NCBI GenBank assembly: GCA_018266255.1 | Contig: JAFEAT010000013.1 | Coordinates: forward strand, 186,001-250,000 | Direction: 5' to 3' | Origin: Cyanobacteria bacterium SZAS-4 | GTDB taxonomy: Bacteria; Cyanobacteriota; Vampirovibrionia; Obscuribacterales; Obscuribacteraceae | DNA: 64,000 bases | Shown here: piece after piece, positions 36,380 to 44,486 of the stretch | Layout of the letters: each line of letters opens with the position of its first letter | Position numbering within the stretch: the first letter of the stretch is position 1 | Notes under the pieces: model-generated | Database searches by the model: none | The model's input: only the letters and a program-made list of their open reading frames with translations | Told to the model about the DNA's origin: nothing | Program-made: the position numbers and the translations under genes

Positions 36380-36850
36380 TTATTCGTCGTAGACGAGCGC
36401 GCGAAGATTTTCTGGATAAACCGTTTCAGCTGTCGCGGCCAATTCTTCGCTTGTCCACCAGCGATGTTCTGCCATCACTTCTTTTTCCATGGCGGTCCAA
36501 TTGTCCTTCGAGAGTGATTGTTCGTTGACTCGAACTATAAAAAGACGCTCGTCAGCAATGACATACTCGCCGTCTGGCAACTGCATTTCGAATTCTCGTC
36601 TTGCTACATCGGGCCCAATTTCAGTTACTGAGATACCCGTCTCTTCAAACAGTTCTCGTTTTGCAGCGTCTTCAAAAGATTCACCGGGCTCAACGGCACC
36701 ACCGGGTGTAGCCCAATATTTTTGACCAGCGAGACATCCAGTGTTGTAGCTGAAGAGAAATAACAACAGTCGATTTTCAGCATCGAGAACAAGTAGCCGC
36801 GAAGACGGTCTTCTCTTCATACTGGAAGGATCGCGCGCCGTTTCCGTCAT
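36380..36850 (-). CDS. Nudix hydrolase
   Basis: 156 residues with a full Nudix box: GGAVEPGESFEDAAKREL then FEETGIS (GX5EX7REUXEEXGU pattern), so it should hydrolyse a nucleoside diphosphate linked to another moiety using divalent metal. The substrate group cannot be told. It lies 3 nt after the ACT-domain gene on the same strand, third gene of a tight operon with the inositol monophosphatase. RRPSSRLLVLDAENRLLLF before the box is the usual first beta strand. Confidence 0.9.
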   Translation of the reverse strand: MTETARDPSSMKRRPSSRLLVLDAENRLLLFLFSYNTGCLAGQKYWATPGGAVEPGESFEDAAKRELFEETGISVTEIGPDVARREFEMQLPDGEYVIADERLFIVRVNEQSLSKDNWTAMEKEVMAEHRWWTSEELAATAETVYPENLRALVYDE

Positions 36851-36853
36851 GAA

Positions 36854-37261
36854 CTAACGCTCTTCAAAGCCGAGTGAAAGCAAAATCGCTTCGGTGCGTT
36901 CGATCAGATCTGCGCGCACCATGATGTAGTCTTTTGAAAATGTCGAGACTACTAACACATTCATACCGGCACTTGCGATGGCATCGCATACGGTGGCAAT
37001 GAAACCAACAGAATAAAATGGCACCGCCACATTCAATGAAATCAAACGATAGACGTCTTTGTTGCGCTCAATCAATTGCAATGAGTCGAGCTGATCTTCC
37101 GTCGTTACAACCGTGATTTCATCAGCATCTCGTGAGACCAAGAAGTGCGAAGCATTTGGGTCGACTGAAGATACTTTTGCGTAGATGTAATTTCCGGGTT
37201 GAATATCGAAATTACTCTGAGCAATTTCATCCAGCGCATTCTTCGAGTAAGTGCGAGACAT
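36854..37261 (-). CDS. ACT-domain protein
   Basis: 135 residues made of two ACT-like halves. The second (VAVPFYSVGFIATVCDAIASAGMNVLVVSTFSKDYIMV) is the standard beta-alpha-beta ligand-binding pattern of the amino-acid-sensing ACT_7 family (DUF2241-like). No enzymatic domain is attached, so it is a stand-alone ligand-binding regulator or partner. It is only 1 nt from the IMPase stop and 3 nt from the Nudix start, so the three are surely co-transcribed. Binding of an amino acid is inferred from the family only. Confidence 0.82.
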   Translation of the reverse strand: MSRTYSKNALDEIAQSNFDIQPGNYIYAKVSSVDPNASHFLVSRDADEITVVTTEDQLDSLQLIERNKDVYRLISLNVAVPFYSVGFIATVCDAIASAGMNVLVVSTFSKDYIMVRADLIERTEAILLSLGFEER

Positions 37262-37262
37262 A

Positions 37263-38057
37263 TTATTTCAAATCCAATTTTTTCATTTCGCCGACCATTT
37301 CATCATGGATCAATCTATTCGTCGCAAGAATGTGACCAGTAGGCATATCCAGCGGTCCATTGCAGAGGTCAGAAACCTTCCCGCCAGCTTCTTCTACGAT
37401 CAGACTTCCTGCAGCAATATCCCATGGTGCCAATTTCAATTCCCAAAATCCTTCCAATCGGCCGCAAGCGACGAAACACAAATCGAGCGCAGCCGATCCA
37501 TCTCGTCTTACTCCGTGCGATAAGTTTGTCAGGCTGGTGAACGGCACCATATTGTTGTGCGGTTTACCAACGCCAGTGTCAGGCGGAAATCCCGTCGCTA
37601 ACAGACTGTGGCTTAATTCTCCAATGCTCGAAACGTGTATCGGCTCGTCATTCAAAAACGCACCTTGACCGCGTTCCGCATAAAACAATTCGTCTGCAAT
37701 CGGATTGTAGACAACACCGACGATCATCTGACCGGCTTCTTCCATACCGATGGAAACGCAAAAGAACGGATAGCTGTGAGTAAAATTCGTCGTGCCATCA
37801 AGCGGATCTACGTACCATCTGCGATTGGTCTTTTTGGCTTCATGACCACCACCTTCTTCCGCCAGATAACTATCGTCAGGAAATTCAGATTTCAAGATTT
37901 CAAGAATCATTTTCTCAGAGGCTCTATCGACATCAGTGACGATGTTGAAAGCGCTCTTGTAATCAATTTGCTTGATATTTCCCAGGCGGTCTCTTATGAA
38001 CTTGCCAGCTTCAAGTGCCGCACTGAAAGCCGCTGACTTCGCCCTGTTTACTGTCAC
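37263..38057 (-). CDS. inositol monophosphatase family protein
   Basis: 264 residues, the normal length. The metal ligands are all present: the Glu in AEEGGGHE, the Asp residues in WYVDPLDGTTNFTHSYPFF, and the Asp in PWDIAAGSLIVEEAGG. It dephosphorylates myo-inositol-1-phosphate or a related sugar phosphate; in many bacteria SuhB relatives also bind RNA polymerase or act on other substrates, so the symbol is left blank. First gene of the IMPase-ACT-Nudix operon, divergent from the ileS leader. Confidence 0.93.
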   Translation of the reverse strand: MTVNRAKSAAFSAALEAGKFIRDRLGNIKQIDYKSAFNIVTDVDRASEKMILEILKSEFPDDSYLAEEGGGHEAKKTNRRWYVDPLDGTTNFTHSYPFFCVSIGMEEAGQMIVGVVYNPIADELFYAERGQGAFLNDEPIHVSSIGELSHSLLATGFPPDTGVGKPHNNMVPFTSLTNLSHGVRRDGSAALDLCFVACGRLEGFWELKLAPWDIAAGSLIVEEAGGKVSDLCNGPLDMPTGHILATNRLIHDEMVGEMKKLDLK

Positions 38058-38224
38058 CGAAAGAACTCCTCTGCTGATTCCGCCTTACTATACTAAAATC
38101 GCGGCCAAACGCGACTAAAAACGTCTACTAGCGCCAAATAAGAATCATTAACCAGGCGCCAATAAGCCTTGACGAGAAACTTTGGATACAATTACCCTTG
38201 TATATAGATGCTCTCGCGGGATAA
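38058..38224. promoter_or_regulatory. divergent promoter region of the IMPase operon and ileS
   Basis: This AT-richer stretch lies between the divergent IMPase and ileS leader. TATATA at 38201-38206 is the best -10 candidate for ileS, but the -35 hexamer (TTGGAT at 38182) is badly spaced. It would start the leader RNA near 38213, just before the first pairing segment. Confidence 0.35.
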
Positions 38225-38296
38225 CCAGCTCCCAAAATTGAGCTCCAGTGCGATGCAGAAACTGCTCGCGTCCCAACGCTGGTCTGAGTTAGAACG

Positions 38297-38377
38297 ATGT
38301 CCACACTGCTTATATCTAGCAATAGCGATACTTCCCGCTCCGTTCAACGAGCGGCAATTATTATTACCCGGAAATAA
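38297..38377 (+). CDS. ileS leader peptide (26 aa) with Ile-Ile-Ile
   Basis: ATG 38297 to TAA 38375-38377. It ends AAIIITRK, with three consecutive ATT codons, plus an ATA at codon 6 (LLI). The Shine-Dalgarno is weak (GAG 8 nt upstream). The frame is closed by a stop at 38285-38287, so this is its only start. A CCGCTC/GAGCGG hairpin (38335-38354) lies within it. Its stop is placed exactly where attenuation requires. I infer that the peptide itself has no other function. Confidence 0.65.
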   Translation: MSTLLISSNSDTSRSVQRAAIIITRK

Positions 38378-38403
38378 GGAGCTGGCACAGTCGAATGAGA
38401 ACT

Positions 38404-38428
38404 GCCAGCGCCGAAGCGTTGGCTTTTT
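38404..38428 (+). terminator. attenuator terminator upstream of ileS
   Basis: GCCAGCGC, loop CGAA, GCGTTGGC with one G-T wobble is an 8-bp stem followed by TTTTT, 55 nt ahead of the ileS ATG. A terminator here, inside the leader of a co-directional gene, only makes sense as a conditional one. Confidence 0.8.
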
Positions 38429-38482
38429 AGTTTTAGGGACAAATCACAAAGCGGTTTCGCCGGGCACACCCAGAGGACGATC

Positions 38483-41353
38483 ATGACTGAAAAATATCCA
38501 CTTAATTTGCCACAAACGGATTTTCCGATGAAGGCAAACAGTGCCACTAGAGAAGTTGAAACGCAGAAGTTTTGGGACGAAAACAAGGTTTACGAAAAGA
38601 GCCTTGAAAAGAGAAAAGCGTCCGACAAATTCGTCCTGCACGACGGACCTCCCTATCTGAGTTCAGCCAAGATCCACATCGGTACTGCCTTGAACAAGAT
38701 CTTGAAAGACATCGTGACCAAGTACAAAGCGCAGAAAGGATTCTATGCGCCTTACGTTCCTGGTTATGACAGCCACGGATTGCCGATCGAAACTGCCGTT
38801 TTGAAGGAAGTTAAGGGCGGTCGTGCGGCTCTTACGCCGGTCGAATTGCGGCGCCGTTGCAGAGATTTTGCGCTTGGCAATTTAAAAGGTCAGGAAGCAA
38901 ACTTCAGAAGACTCGGAGTTTGGGGCAACTGGGCTGAGCCTTACATAACGCTAGACAAAAAATTCGAGGCCGCTCAAATCCGCGTGTTCGGAAAGATGGC
39001 GACAGCCGGGTATTTGTACAAAGGACTGAAGTCAGTTTCGTGGTGTCCAAACTGCGAAACAGCTTTGGCTGAAGCCGAGGTCGAATACGCCGATCACGTT
39101 TCCAATTCAATCTACGTCAAATTCAATGTCGACGAAGGCTCTCGCGATAAATTGCCTGCCTTTGTTCCTGCTGGTGCAGAAGTGAACTTTGTCATCTGGA
39201 CGACGACACCGTGGACACTACCAGCCAACCTCGCCGTGGCATTGCATCCAGAATTCGAATATCAATTCTTGCAAAGCCCCAACGATGGTGTGCTGGTGGT
39301 GGCAACCCAACTAAAAGACGACTTCGTCAATAAGGTTGGTTTGGATCCAGCCAGTTTGAAATTGCTCGGCACCGCGCAAGGCAAAACACTCGAGTTCATA
39401 CTGACACGCCATCCATTCATGGACAGACCAAGTATGGTGATATTGGGTGAGCACGTCACCGCAGAAGCTGGTACAGGGGTCGTTCACACAGCTCCAGGAC
39501 ACGGTCCTGAAGACTTTGAGATCGGTCATAAATACAAGCTTGGTGTTCTGTCGCCAGTCGATGGACGAGGCATCTTCACAGCAGAAGCTGGCAAATTTGC
39601 CGGAGAACGTTTCGACAAATCAAACATGCCAATCGTCGAGTATTTGAAAGAACTCGGCAAGCTCATGCACCACTCAACCTACTCGCACAGCTACCCGCAC
39701 TGCTGGCGGTGCAAGAAGCCGCTCATATTCAGAGCGACTGAACAGTGGTTTGCGTCCGTCGATGGATTTAGAAAGGAAGCATTGGCGGCAATCGATACCG
39801 TTCAGTGGATACCTGCCTCTGGTCGCAACCGCATCTTCACCATGGTCGAGAAGCGCAATGACTGGTGCATAAGCCGTCAGCGTGCGTGGGGAGTTCCGAT
39901 ACCTGTGTTCTACTGCAAAGGTTGCGGAAAATACTTGATGAGTTCTCAAAGCATCGAGCGAGTGGCAGCGGTATTTGCAGTCGAAGGTAGCGATGCCTGG
40001 TGGGAGCAAGAAGCTTCACACTTCCTCGGCAGCAATTTCCCGTGCCCTACATGCGGTGGCACTGAGTACACGAAAGAAACAGACATCATGGACGTGTGGT
40101 TCGACTCAGGTTCAACTCACTCGGCTGTGCTGGATGCGCGCGAAGACGAATTGCGCGGCTCGCCATGCGAAATGTATCTGGAAGGAAGTGACCAGCATCG
40201 AGGTTGGTTCCAATCTTCGCTGCTTACTTCGGTTGCGACACACAACCGTGCGCCGTACAAGACTGTGCTGACACATGGATTCGTCGTTGACGAAACCGGC
40301 AAGAAAATGTCCAAGTCCATCGGAAACGTTGTTGATCCAGACGACGTAATCAAACAATACGGTGCGGACGTGCTGCGTTTGTGGGTCGCATCGGTGAACT
40401 ACACCGACGACATCCCGATAGGCAAGAACATGCTGGTTCAGTTAGCTGAGGTCTATCGCAAGCTGCGAAACACAGCTCGATATCTCCTGGGCAACTTGAG
40501 CGACTTCGATCCCGAAAAGGATCGAGTGCCTTTGAGCGAGCTGTCTAAACTGGACGCATTCATCGTGCATCGATTGCATGAACTGGTCGCCGGAGTTACG
40601 GAAGACTTCGACCGCTACGAGTTCTTCAAGTATTATCAACTGCTTCAGAACTTCTGCGTCGTAGACCTATCGAGCTTTTACTTCGACATCGTCAAAGATC
40701 GACTGTATGTGACCGCTCCGAAATCAAAAGAGCGCAGAAGCGTACAAACGGTACTCGAACAAGTGCTCCAAGTAATTGTTCGTCTGCTCGTTCCGGTCAC
40801 GCCTCACTTAGCTGAAGACATCTGGCAGTTCACACCAGAAAAAATCCGCAAAGCAAGCACGAATGATTTGAGTGTTCTGCTCAGCGATTTCCCAGTGCCA
40901 GATATGAAACATCACAATCAGTTCCTGGATGATTTCTGGACTGAAGTGATACCAGTGCGCAACACAGTCAACAAAGCATTGGAGCAAGCTCGGGCTGAGA
41001 AGAAGATCGGTAAATCAGTAGAAGCCAAAGTCCTTCTGCACTTCGACAAACCAGAGCTGGCTGAAAAAGTCGCGTCACTCGGAAACACACTTCCTTCAAT
41101 ATTCATCGTTTCGCAAGCCGAAGTGACGAATGCTCCCGGAAGCAACGGTTCCAATGGTGGCAATGGCAAAGAACACAGTGAAGCTCCAATCGCAGAGTTG
41201 ACCGAAAACGGATTGAAAGTAACGGTGCTGAAAGCAGACGGCGAAAAATGCGCACGATGCTGGAAGTATTCAACAAAAGTCGGATCGGATAAAACCTACA
41301 CCGACGTTTGTGATGAATGCGCGGAAGCGTTGCCTCAGTTTGATCGGAAGTAA
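38483..41353 (+). CDS. ileS: isoleucyl-tRNA synthetase
   Basis: 956 residues, class I synthetase charging tRNA-Ile. The signature HIGH appears as HIGT (H65-T68) in PYLSSAKIHIGTALNK. KMSKS is intact (~607-611, KKMSKSIGNVVDP). The editing domain lies between, with TTPWTLPANLA and GTGVVHTAPGHG. Two Cys pairs (CKGCG, CPTCGG) lie in the middle, and a C-terminal zinc knuckle CARCWKYS...CDECAEA is the usual bacterial form. Near the C-terminus is a short Gly/Asn/Ser linker (GSNGSNGGNG). The Shine-Dalgarno GAGGA is 5 nt upstream of ATG 38483. It is preceded by the attenuator and followed by a terminator. Confidence 0.98.
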   Translation: MTEKYPLNLPQTDFPMKANSATREVETQKFWDENKVYEKSLEKRKASDKFVLHDGPPYLSSAKIHIGTALNKILKDIVTKYKAQKGFYAPYVPGYDSHGLPIETAVLKEVKGGRAALTPVELRRRCRDFALGNLKGQEANFRRLGVWGNWAEPYITLDKKFEAAQIRVFGKMATAGYLYKGLKSVSWCPNCETALAEAEVEYADHVSNSIYVKFNVDEGSRDKLPAFVPAGAEVNFVIWTTTPWTLPANLAVALHPEFEYQFLQSPNDGVLVVATQLKDDFVNKVGLDPASLKLLGTAQGKTLEFILTRHPFMDRPSMVILGEHVTAEAGTGVVHTAPGHGPEDFEIGHKYKLGVLSPVDGRGIFTAEAGKFAGERFDKSNMPIVEYLKELGKLMHHSTYSHSYPHCWRCKKPLIFRATEQWFASVDGFRKEALAAIDTVQWIPASGRNRIFTMVEKRNDWCISRQRAWGVPIPVFYCKGCGKYLMSSQSIERVAAVFAVEGSDAWWEQEASHFLGSNFPCPTCGGTEYTKETDIMDVWFDSGSTHSAVLDAREDELRGSPCEMYLEGSDQHRGWFQSSLLTSVATHNRAPYKTVLTHGFVVDETGKKMSKSIGNVVDPDDVIKQYGADVLRLWVASVNYTDDIPIGKNMLVQLAEVYRKLRNTARYLLGNLSDFDPEKDRVPLSELSKLDAFIVHRLHELVAGVTEDFDRYEFFKYYQLLQNFCVVDLSSFYFDIVKDRLYVTAPKSKERRSVQTVLEQVLQVIVRLLVPVTPHLAEDIWQFTPEKIRKASTNDLSVLLSDFPVPDMKHHNQFLDDFWTEVIPVRNTVNKALEQARAEKKIGKSVEAKVLLHFDKPELAEKVASLGNTLPSIFIVSQAEVTNAPGSNGSNGGNGKEHSEAPIAELTENGLKVTVLKADGEKCARCWKYSTKVGSDKTYTDVCDECAEALPQFDRK

Positions 41354-41378
41354 CTCACAAGATCGAATAACACAAAGA

Positions 41379-41412
41379 AAGCGTTGGCATGTGCCAGCGC
41401 TTTTTTATTTTT
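41379..41412. terminator. bidirectional terminator after ileS
   Basis: AAGCGTTGGC (41379-41388), loop ATGT, GCCAGCGCTT (41393-41402) with one G-T wobble is followed by TTTTATTTTT on the plus strand; on the minus strand it reads into TTTCTTTG for the convergent lipoprotein gene. Its stem arms are the same 8-mers as those of the attenuator upstream of ileS, in swapped order. Confidence 0.9.
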
Positions 41413-41416
41413 GTAG

Positions 41417-42409
41417 TTATTGCAGCGCCTTAATTACATGCTTAATTTCGGGACTAAGTGACTGATCAAATTGTGTCACAGCATTAATCCCAGCGAGATC
41501 TATTAACACCTGCCGAAACCGTTTGAACTTCTGCTTGCACGCGACCACGTCTGACTCTTTCTCTCTGAGGATTGACTCGAGTTTAATTTGTTCAATTTGC
41601 GTTTGACTGTTTCTGACTTCGGCAACCATCTCTTTAAGTTTTAGCAGGCGTTCCTCGGTCCGCTGAACATCTACGGCACCTATCTCGTAGTCTTTGGCAG
41701 CACCGTTCATCCTGGAAGAATGGTCTCGCAACATTCTAATTAGGCTCTCCGCGTTTTTTGAGGGGTTTGATTGAAGCAGCTTTTGAAATTTCGAGCGCAA
41801 CTGATCATCGGCCGCTTCTCGATGCGAATAACCAAACATGCCTATGAGGTCCGGATGAGCCGCTTCCATTTTCAAAATTTCAATCATAGTGGTGCACGGA
41901 AACCCTGTTGTGTTTGCTTTGTTGACTGCATGCGTGCCACTCTCTCCATTTAAGATCAATGCAACCAGCATCTTGGCCAAAACCCTGGCACCATATGCAG
42001 TAGCGCCAGGACAGAGGCTTTTCATCACGAATTGAACATCCATCGAACGATCAAGTTCTGCCAAACAAAGTTCAACAACTTCCGGTTTATAATTGTCTTC
42101 TGTTGGCGTAGGTCGCCTCAACGTTCCCGACATAATATCTACAGCCGGAGTTGCCGCAGGACCAGTGACCTGAACCGGAGCAGCTGGCCCTTGCTTATCA
42201 GTGGACTCTTGAGATGCTTTTGGTTCAACAGGCACGGAATCTGCCACAGGTGGCATGATTTGCAGCTCAGGAAGATTCTGGGCTTTCACCGAGTCTTGTG
42301 GCAAACTCGCTCCATGCTCCGACGGATTCGCACAGCCGCCTGACTGAACGGACATTAAACCGCAACCGCAAACCGCTAGCACAACTCGTTTGATGTTGTT
42401 AAAACGCAT
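41417..42409 (-). CDS. putative lipoprotein with coiled-coil C-terminus
   Basis: 330 residues. The N-terminus is basic then hydrophobic, ending QSGGC near residue 26, a plausible lipobox, so the protein is probably lipid-anchored outside the cytoplasm. A Pro/Ala/Gln-rich linker (~30-95) leads to a helical domain and a charged coiled-coil-like stretch (RTEERLLKLKEMVAEVRNSQ). No recognised family. It converges on ileS and shares its terminator. Confidence 0.75.
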   Translation of the reverse strand: MRFNNIKRVVLAVCGCGLMSVQSGGCANPSEHGASLPQDSVKAQNLPELQIMPPVADSVPVEPKASQESTDKQGPAAPVQVTGPAATPAVDIMSGTLRRPTPTEDNYKPEVVELCLAELDRSMDVQFVMKSLCPGATAYGARVLAKMLVALILNGESGTHAVNKANTTGFPCTTMIEILKMEAAHPDLIGMFGYSHREAADDQLRSKFQKLLQSNPSKNAESLIRMLRDHSSRMNGAAKDYEIGAVDVQRTEERLLKLKEMVAEVRNSQTQIEQIKLESILREKESDVVACKQKFKRFRQVLIDLAGINAVTQFDQSLSPEIKHVIKALQ

Positions 42410-42497
42410 AGACCCATAATCTCATAAAACAGAGCAAATGAGACGCTGGGGATAACTCGTTGGAATGTAACGGCGACAGTAAAAGTCAATTATAGGA

Positions 42498-43055
42498 CTA
42501 CTTTCTTTTAAAGCAATTTGTCGAGTGATCGTTCACGATGCCGACTGCCTGCATCCATGCGTATACGATGACGGGACCCACGAACTTAAAGCCGCGCCTT
42601 TTGAGTTCTTTCGAGATCTGCACGGAGAGTTCGGTTTGCGTTGGAAAACTTTTGCCATCGCCTTTCACAACTTTTCCTTTGGTAAATGACCAACAGAAAT
42701 CGTCGAAAGATTCGCCTTGTTTTTCCATTTCGCAGTATATTTTGGCACCGGCTATAGTGGCTTCGATTTTGGATCTGGCACGGATAATTCCTTCATCTTT
42801 CATCAGTCGAAGAATTTCTTTCTCGCCAAAAGTTGCCACCTTCTTCGGATTGAAATTGGCAAAAGCCTTTCTGAATGCTTCACGTTTGTTTAGAACAACT
42901 GACCAGGAAAGCCCCGCCTGAAAGCCTTCAAGCATCAGCATCTCCCAGAGCATGCGGGAGTCGTGCTGAGGCACGCCCCACTCTTCATCGTGATACTTTT
43001 GCATCAGTTCGCTGCTGTTATCAGCCCAACTGCAACGATGTGTTTTTGCCGCCAT
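42498..43055 (-). CDS. tag: DNA-3-methyladenine glycosylase I
   Basis: 185 residues, full length for Tag, which excises 3-methyladenine from alkylated DNA. It aligns along its length with the E. coli-type enzyme as I recall it: RCSWADNS, YHDEEWGVPQHDSRMLWEML, EGFQAGLSW, KRRGFKFVGP, and VNDHSTNC. The zinc-snap ligands are C8, H22, H177 and C181. The GyrI-like gene upstream ends 24 nt before its start, so the two may be co-transcribed, pairing a small-molecule binder with DNA repair. Confidence 0.96.
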   Translation of the reverse strand: MAAKTHRCSWADNSSELMQKYHDEEWGVPQHDSRMLWEMLMLEGFQAGLSWSVVLNKREAFRKAFANFNPKKVATFGEKEILRLMKDEGIIRARSKIEATIAGAKIYCEMEKQGESFDDFCWSFTKGKVVKGDGKSFPTQTELSVQISKELKRRGFKFVGPVIVYAWMQAVGIVNDHSTNCFKRK

Positions 43056-43079
43056 GTCTTATCACGATTCCTGCATTAC

Positions 43080-43547
43080 TTAAGCAATACGCTTAGTCGG
43101 TACAAGAATTTCGGTGCGCAATTGATCCTCTGCAGTTGTATGCGGATCATTGCAATAATTTTCGAGATACCAGTTGTCTGATGTTTCGAGTGCTTCCTTT
43201 TTGACGATCTCGAATACACGCCCACACGCCTTTGGCAATTGCATGTAAGAGCCAATCAACACAAATCGAATATACGGTCCACCTTCAAAATGTGTGTACT
43301 TGGTTGCGCCAGGCAGCACGCCTTCGGGTGGCGCTGCAATGGAGAAACCAGCACGGTAAATCTGTTCGTCCACTTTGTACATTGCAAACGCGCCGGTGAT
43401 TTCATTTTTCTCGGCAATCATTTCTTTCAACGGAAGCAGCTCTTGCCAAGCCTTAGGAGCAGTGTCTTGGAAGGGACCGACCTTTTCTATATACACATAA
43501 TGTGTTGCAGGAAAGTTGAGAGAATCATGTTTCTCGTTTAAGCCCAT
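43080..43547 (-). CDS. GyrI-like small-molecule-binding protein
   Basis: 155 residues of the AraC effector-binding/GyrI-like fold: LNFPATHYVYIEKVGPFQDTAPKAWQELLPL, FAMYKVDEQIYRAGFSI, and EGGPYIRFVLIGSYMQLPKA. Stand-alone members bind hydrophobic or cationic compounds, and some inhibit gyrase or hydrolyse cyclopropanoids. No DNA-binding domain is attached. It is co-oriented with tag just downstream. Ligand unknown. Confidence 0.8.
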   Translation of the reverse strand: MGLNEKHDSLNFPATHYVYIEKVGPFQDTAPKAWQELLPLKEMIAEKNEITGAFAMYKVDEQIYRAGFSIAAPPEGVLPGATKYTHFEGGPYIRFVLIGSYMQLPKACGRVFEIVKKEALETSDNWYLENYCNDPHTTAEDQLRTEILVPTKRIA

Positions 43548-43763
43548 TGGTGCACCTTTACCGTCTAACTCAGATTTTTCACCTCAAATCATAGCACCGT
43601 ACCATAGGGCACGAACCTGACCTTCAGCGCGCCTGGCTCAGCATTGGTGAGAAATTTATTGCCGGATTCGCATTCTCCAATAAGCTATTATTGCCTTCAA
43701 TATCCGTAACGGTTCCTTAGAACCAAATCCGGCAATGGTTGAGGTTTCGGGTGCCAAACAGGT

Positions 43764-43797
43764 CATTCGAAGCGATCAGATCGAGCACATTCGAAGC
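43764..43797 (+). promoter_or_regulatory. direct repeat upstream of a secreted-protein gene
   Basis: CATTCGAAGC occurs twice (43764-43773 and 43788-43797, period 24) immediately before the Shine-Dalgarno AGGAGAG of the gene at 43812. A GGTTC-CTTA-GAACC hairpin lies at 43711-43724. It could be an operator, but chance duplication is possible. Confidence 0.3.
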
Positions 43798-43811
43798 CAA
43801 TAGGAGAGACC

Positions 43812-44486
43812 GTGCTAAAAAAACTACTAGCTACACTTTTTGTCTTGACTGCCACGACGACAATGTGCGCGTTCGCCGCACCGACCAAAGTCGTGCCGAA
43901 GAAGCCACCACCGCCAGATTATTTTCCGCTGCGTGTAAACGACTGGTGGAAATATCAATCAACAACTGGCGAAGGAAAAGTCACCAAGTTCGATATGAAA
44001 GTGATCAGCGCTGAAGTCAGAGAAGGCGACCCAGACAAAATTGTCATCTACAGAGTTGATACCACCACTCCAACCGCTATCCATGATTGGTACTCGAAAG
44101 AGCAGGGCTGGGTAATGCGCCGCAAAGAGCAGTATGGCGACAACGAAAAGATGGTGGTTGATTACGATCCGATCTACCAGTGGACTAAGAATCCACTAAT
44201 CAATGAAGATACCTGGCAATGGAAAGGCAAAGGCATGATGGGCGTTGATATCGAAGACAACGCCGTTGTGTCTGGACCAGAAGAGGTTTATGTTCCTGCC
44301 GGAAAATACAACTGCATGAAAGTTGTCACCAAGGTCAAACAAGGCGGCGGCGAAGTGACGAAGACTTACTGGTTCGCCAACTGGGTTGGATTGATCAAGT
44401 CATCAACACAATCTGGACCGGTGGGATCAGTAACCGAATTGCTCGATTACAGCTTCAAACACCCACCACCTCCGAAGAAGAAGTAG
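43812..44486 (+). CDS. secreted hypothetical protein
   Basis: 224 residues with GTG start 43812 preceded by AGGAGAG at good spacing. The signal peptide is clear (MLKKLLATLFVLTATTTMC, then AFAAPTK). The mature domain opens DYFPLRVNDWWKYQ, a pattern often seen in uncharacterised secreted beta-rich proteins, and has paired Gly/Val strands (VYVPAGKYNCMKVVTKV, TKTYWFANWVGLIKS). The tail is Pro/Lys-rich. Its last 32 bases overlap the convergent acyltransferase gene. Function unknown. Confidence 0.82.
   Translation: MLKKLLATLFVLTATTTMCAFAAPTKVVPKKPPPPDYFPLRVNDWWKYQSTTGEGKVTKFDMKVISAEVREGDPDKIVIYRVDTTTPTAIHDWYSKEQGWVMRRKEQYGDNEKMVVDYDPIYQWTKNPLINEDTWQWKGKGMMGVDIEDNAVVSGPEEVYVPAGKYNCMKVVTKVKQGGGEVTKTYWFANWVGLIKSSTQSGPVGSVTELLDYSFKHPPPPKKK

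Larger units (their letters stand above)
38225..38428 (+). promoter_or_regulatory. ribosome-mediated transcription attenuator of ileS
   Basis: Four pairing segments are visible. Segment 1 CCAGCTCC (38225-38232) complements GGAGCTGG (38378-38385). Segment 2 GCTGGCA (38381-38387) complements segment 3 TGCCAGC (38403-38409). Segment 3' GCCAGCGC (38404-38411) pairs with segment 4 GCGTTGGC (38416-38423), loop CGAA, followed by T5. A leader ORF (38297-38377) has ATT ATT ATT at 38357-38365 and stops 3 nt before segment 2. A ribosome stalled on the Ile codons would leave segment 2 free for the antiterminator; one at the stop would cover segment 2 and let the terminator form. This is the classic amino-acid attenuation logic. 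Inferred from sequence alone. Confidence 0.75.

Noticed and set aside
38225..38482. T-box riboswitch ahead of ileS
   Set aside because: No T-box consensus, no UGGN acceptor-binding bulge suited to a tRNA-Ile 3' end, and no recognisable Stem I loops.
38208..38486. 92-codon ORF overlapping the ileS start by ATGA
   Set aside because: No Shine-Dalgarno, it runs through the hairpins of the leader, and the 38297-38377 frame explains the signals better. Kept only as a possible alternative.
43739..44014. 91-aa plus-strand ORF overlapping the secreted-protein start
   Set aside because: Out of frame with the signal peptide, weak start, and composition typical of an off-frame reading.
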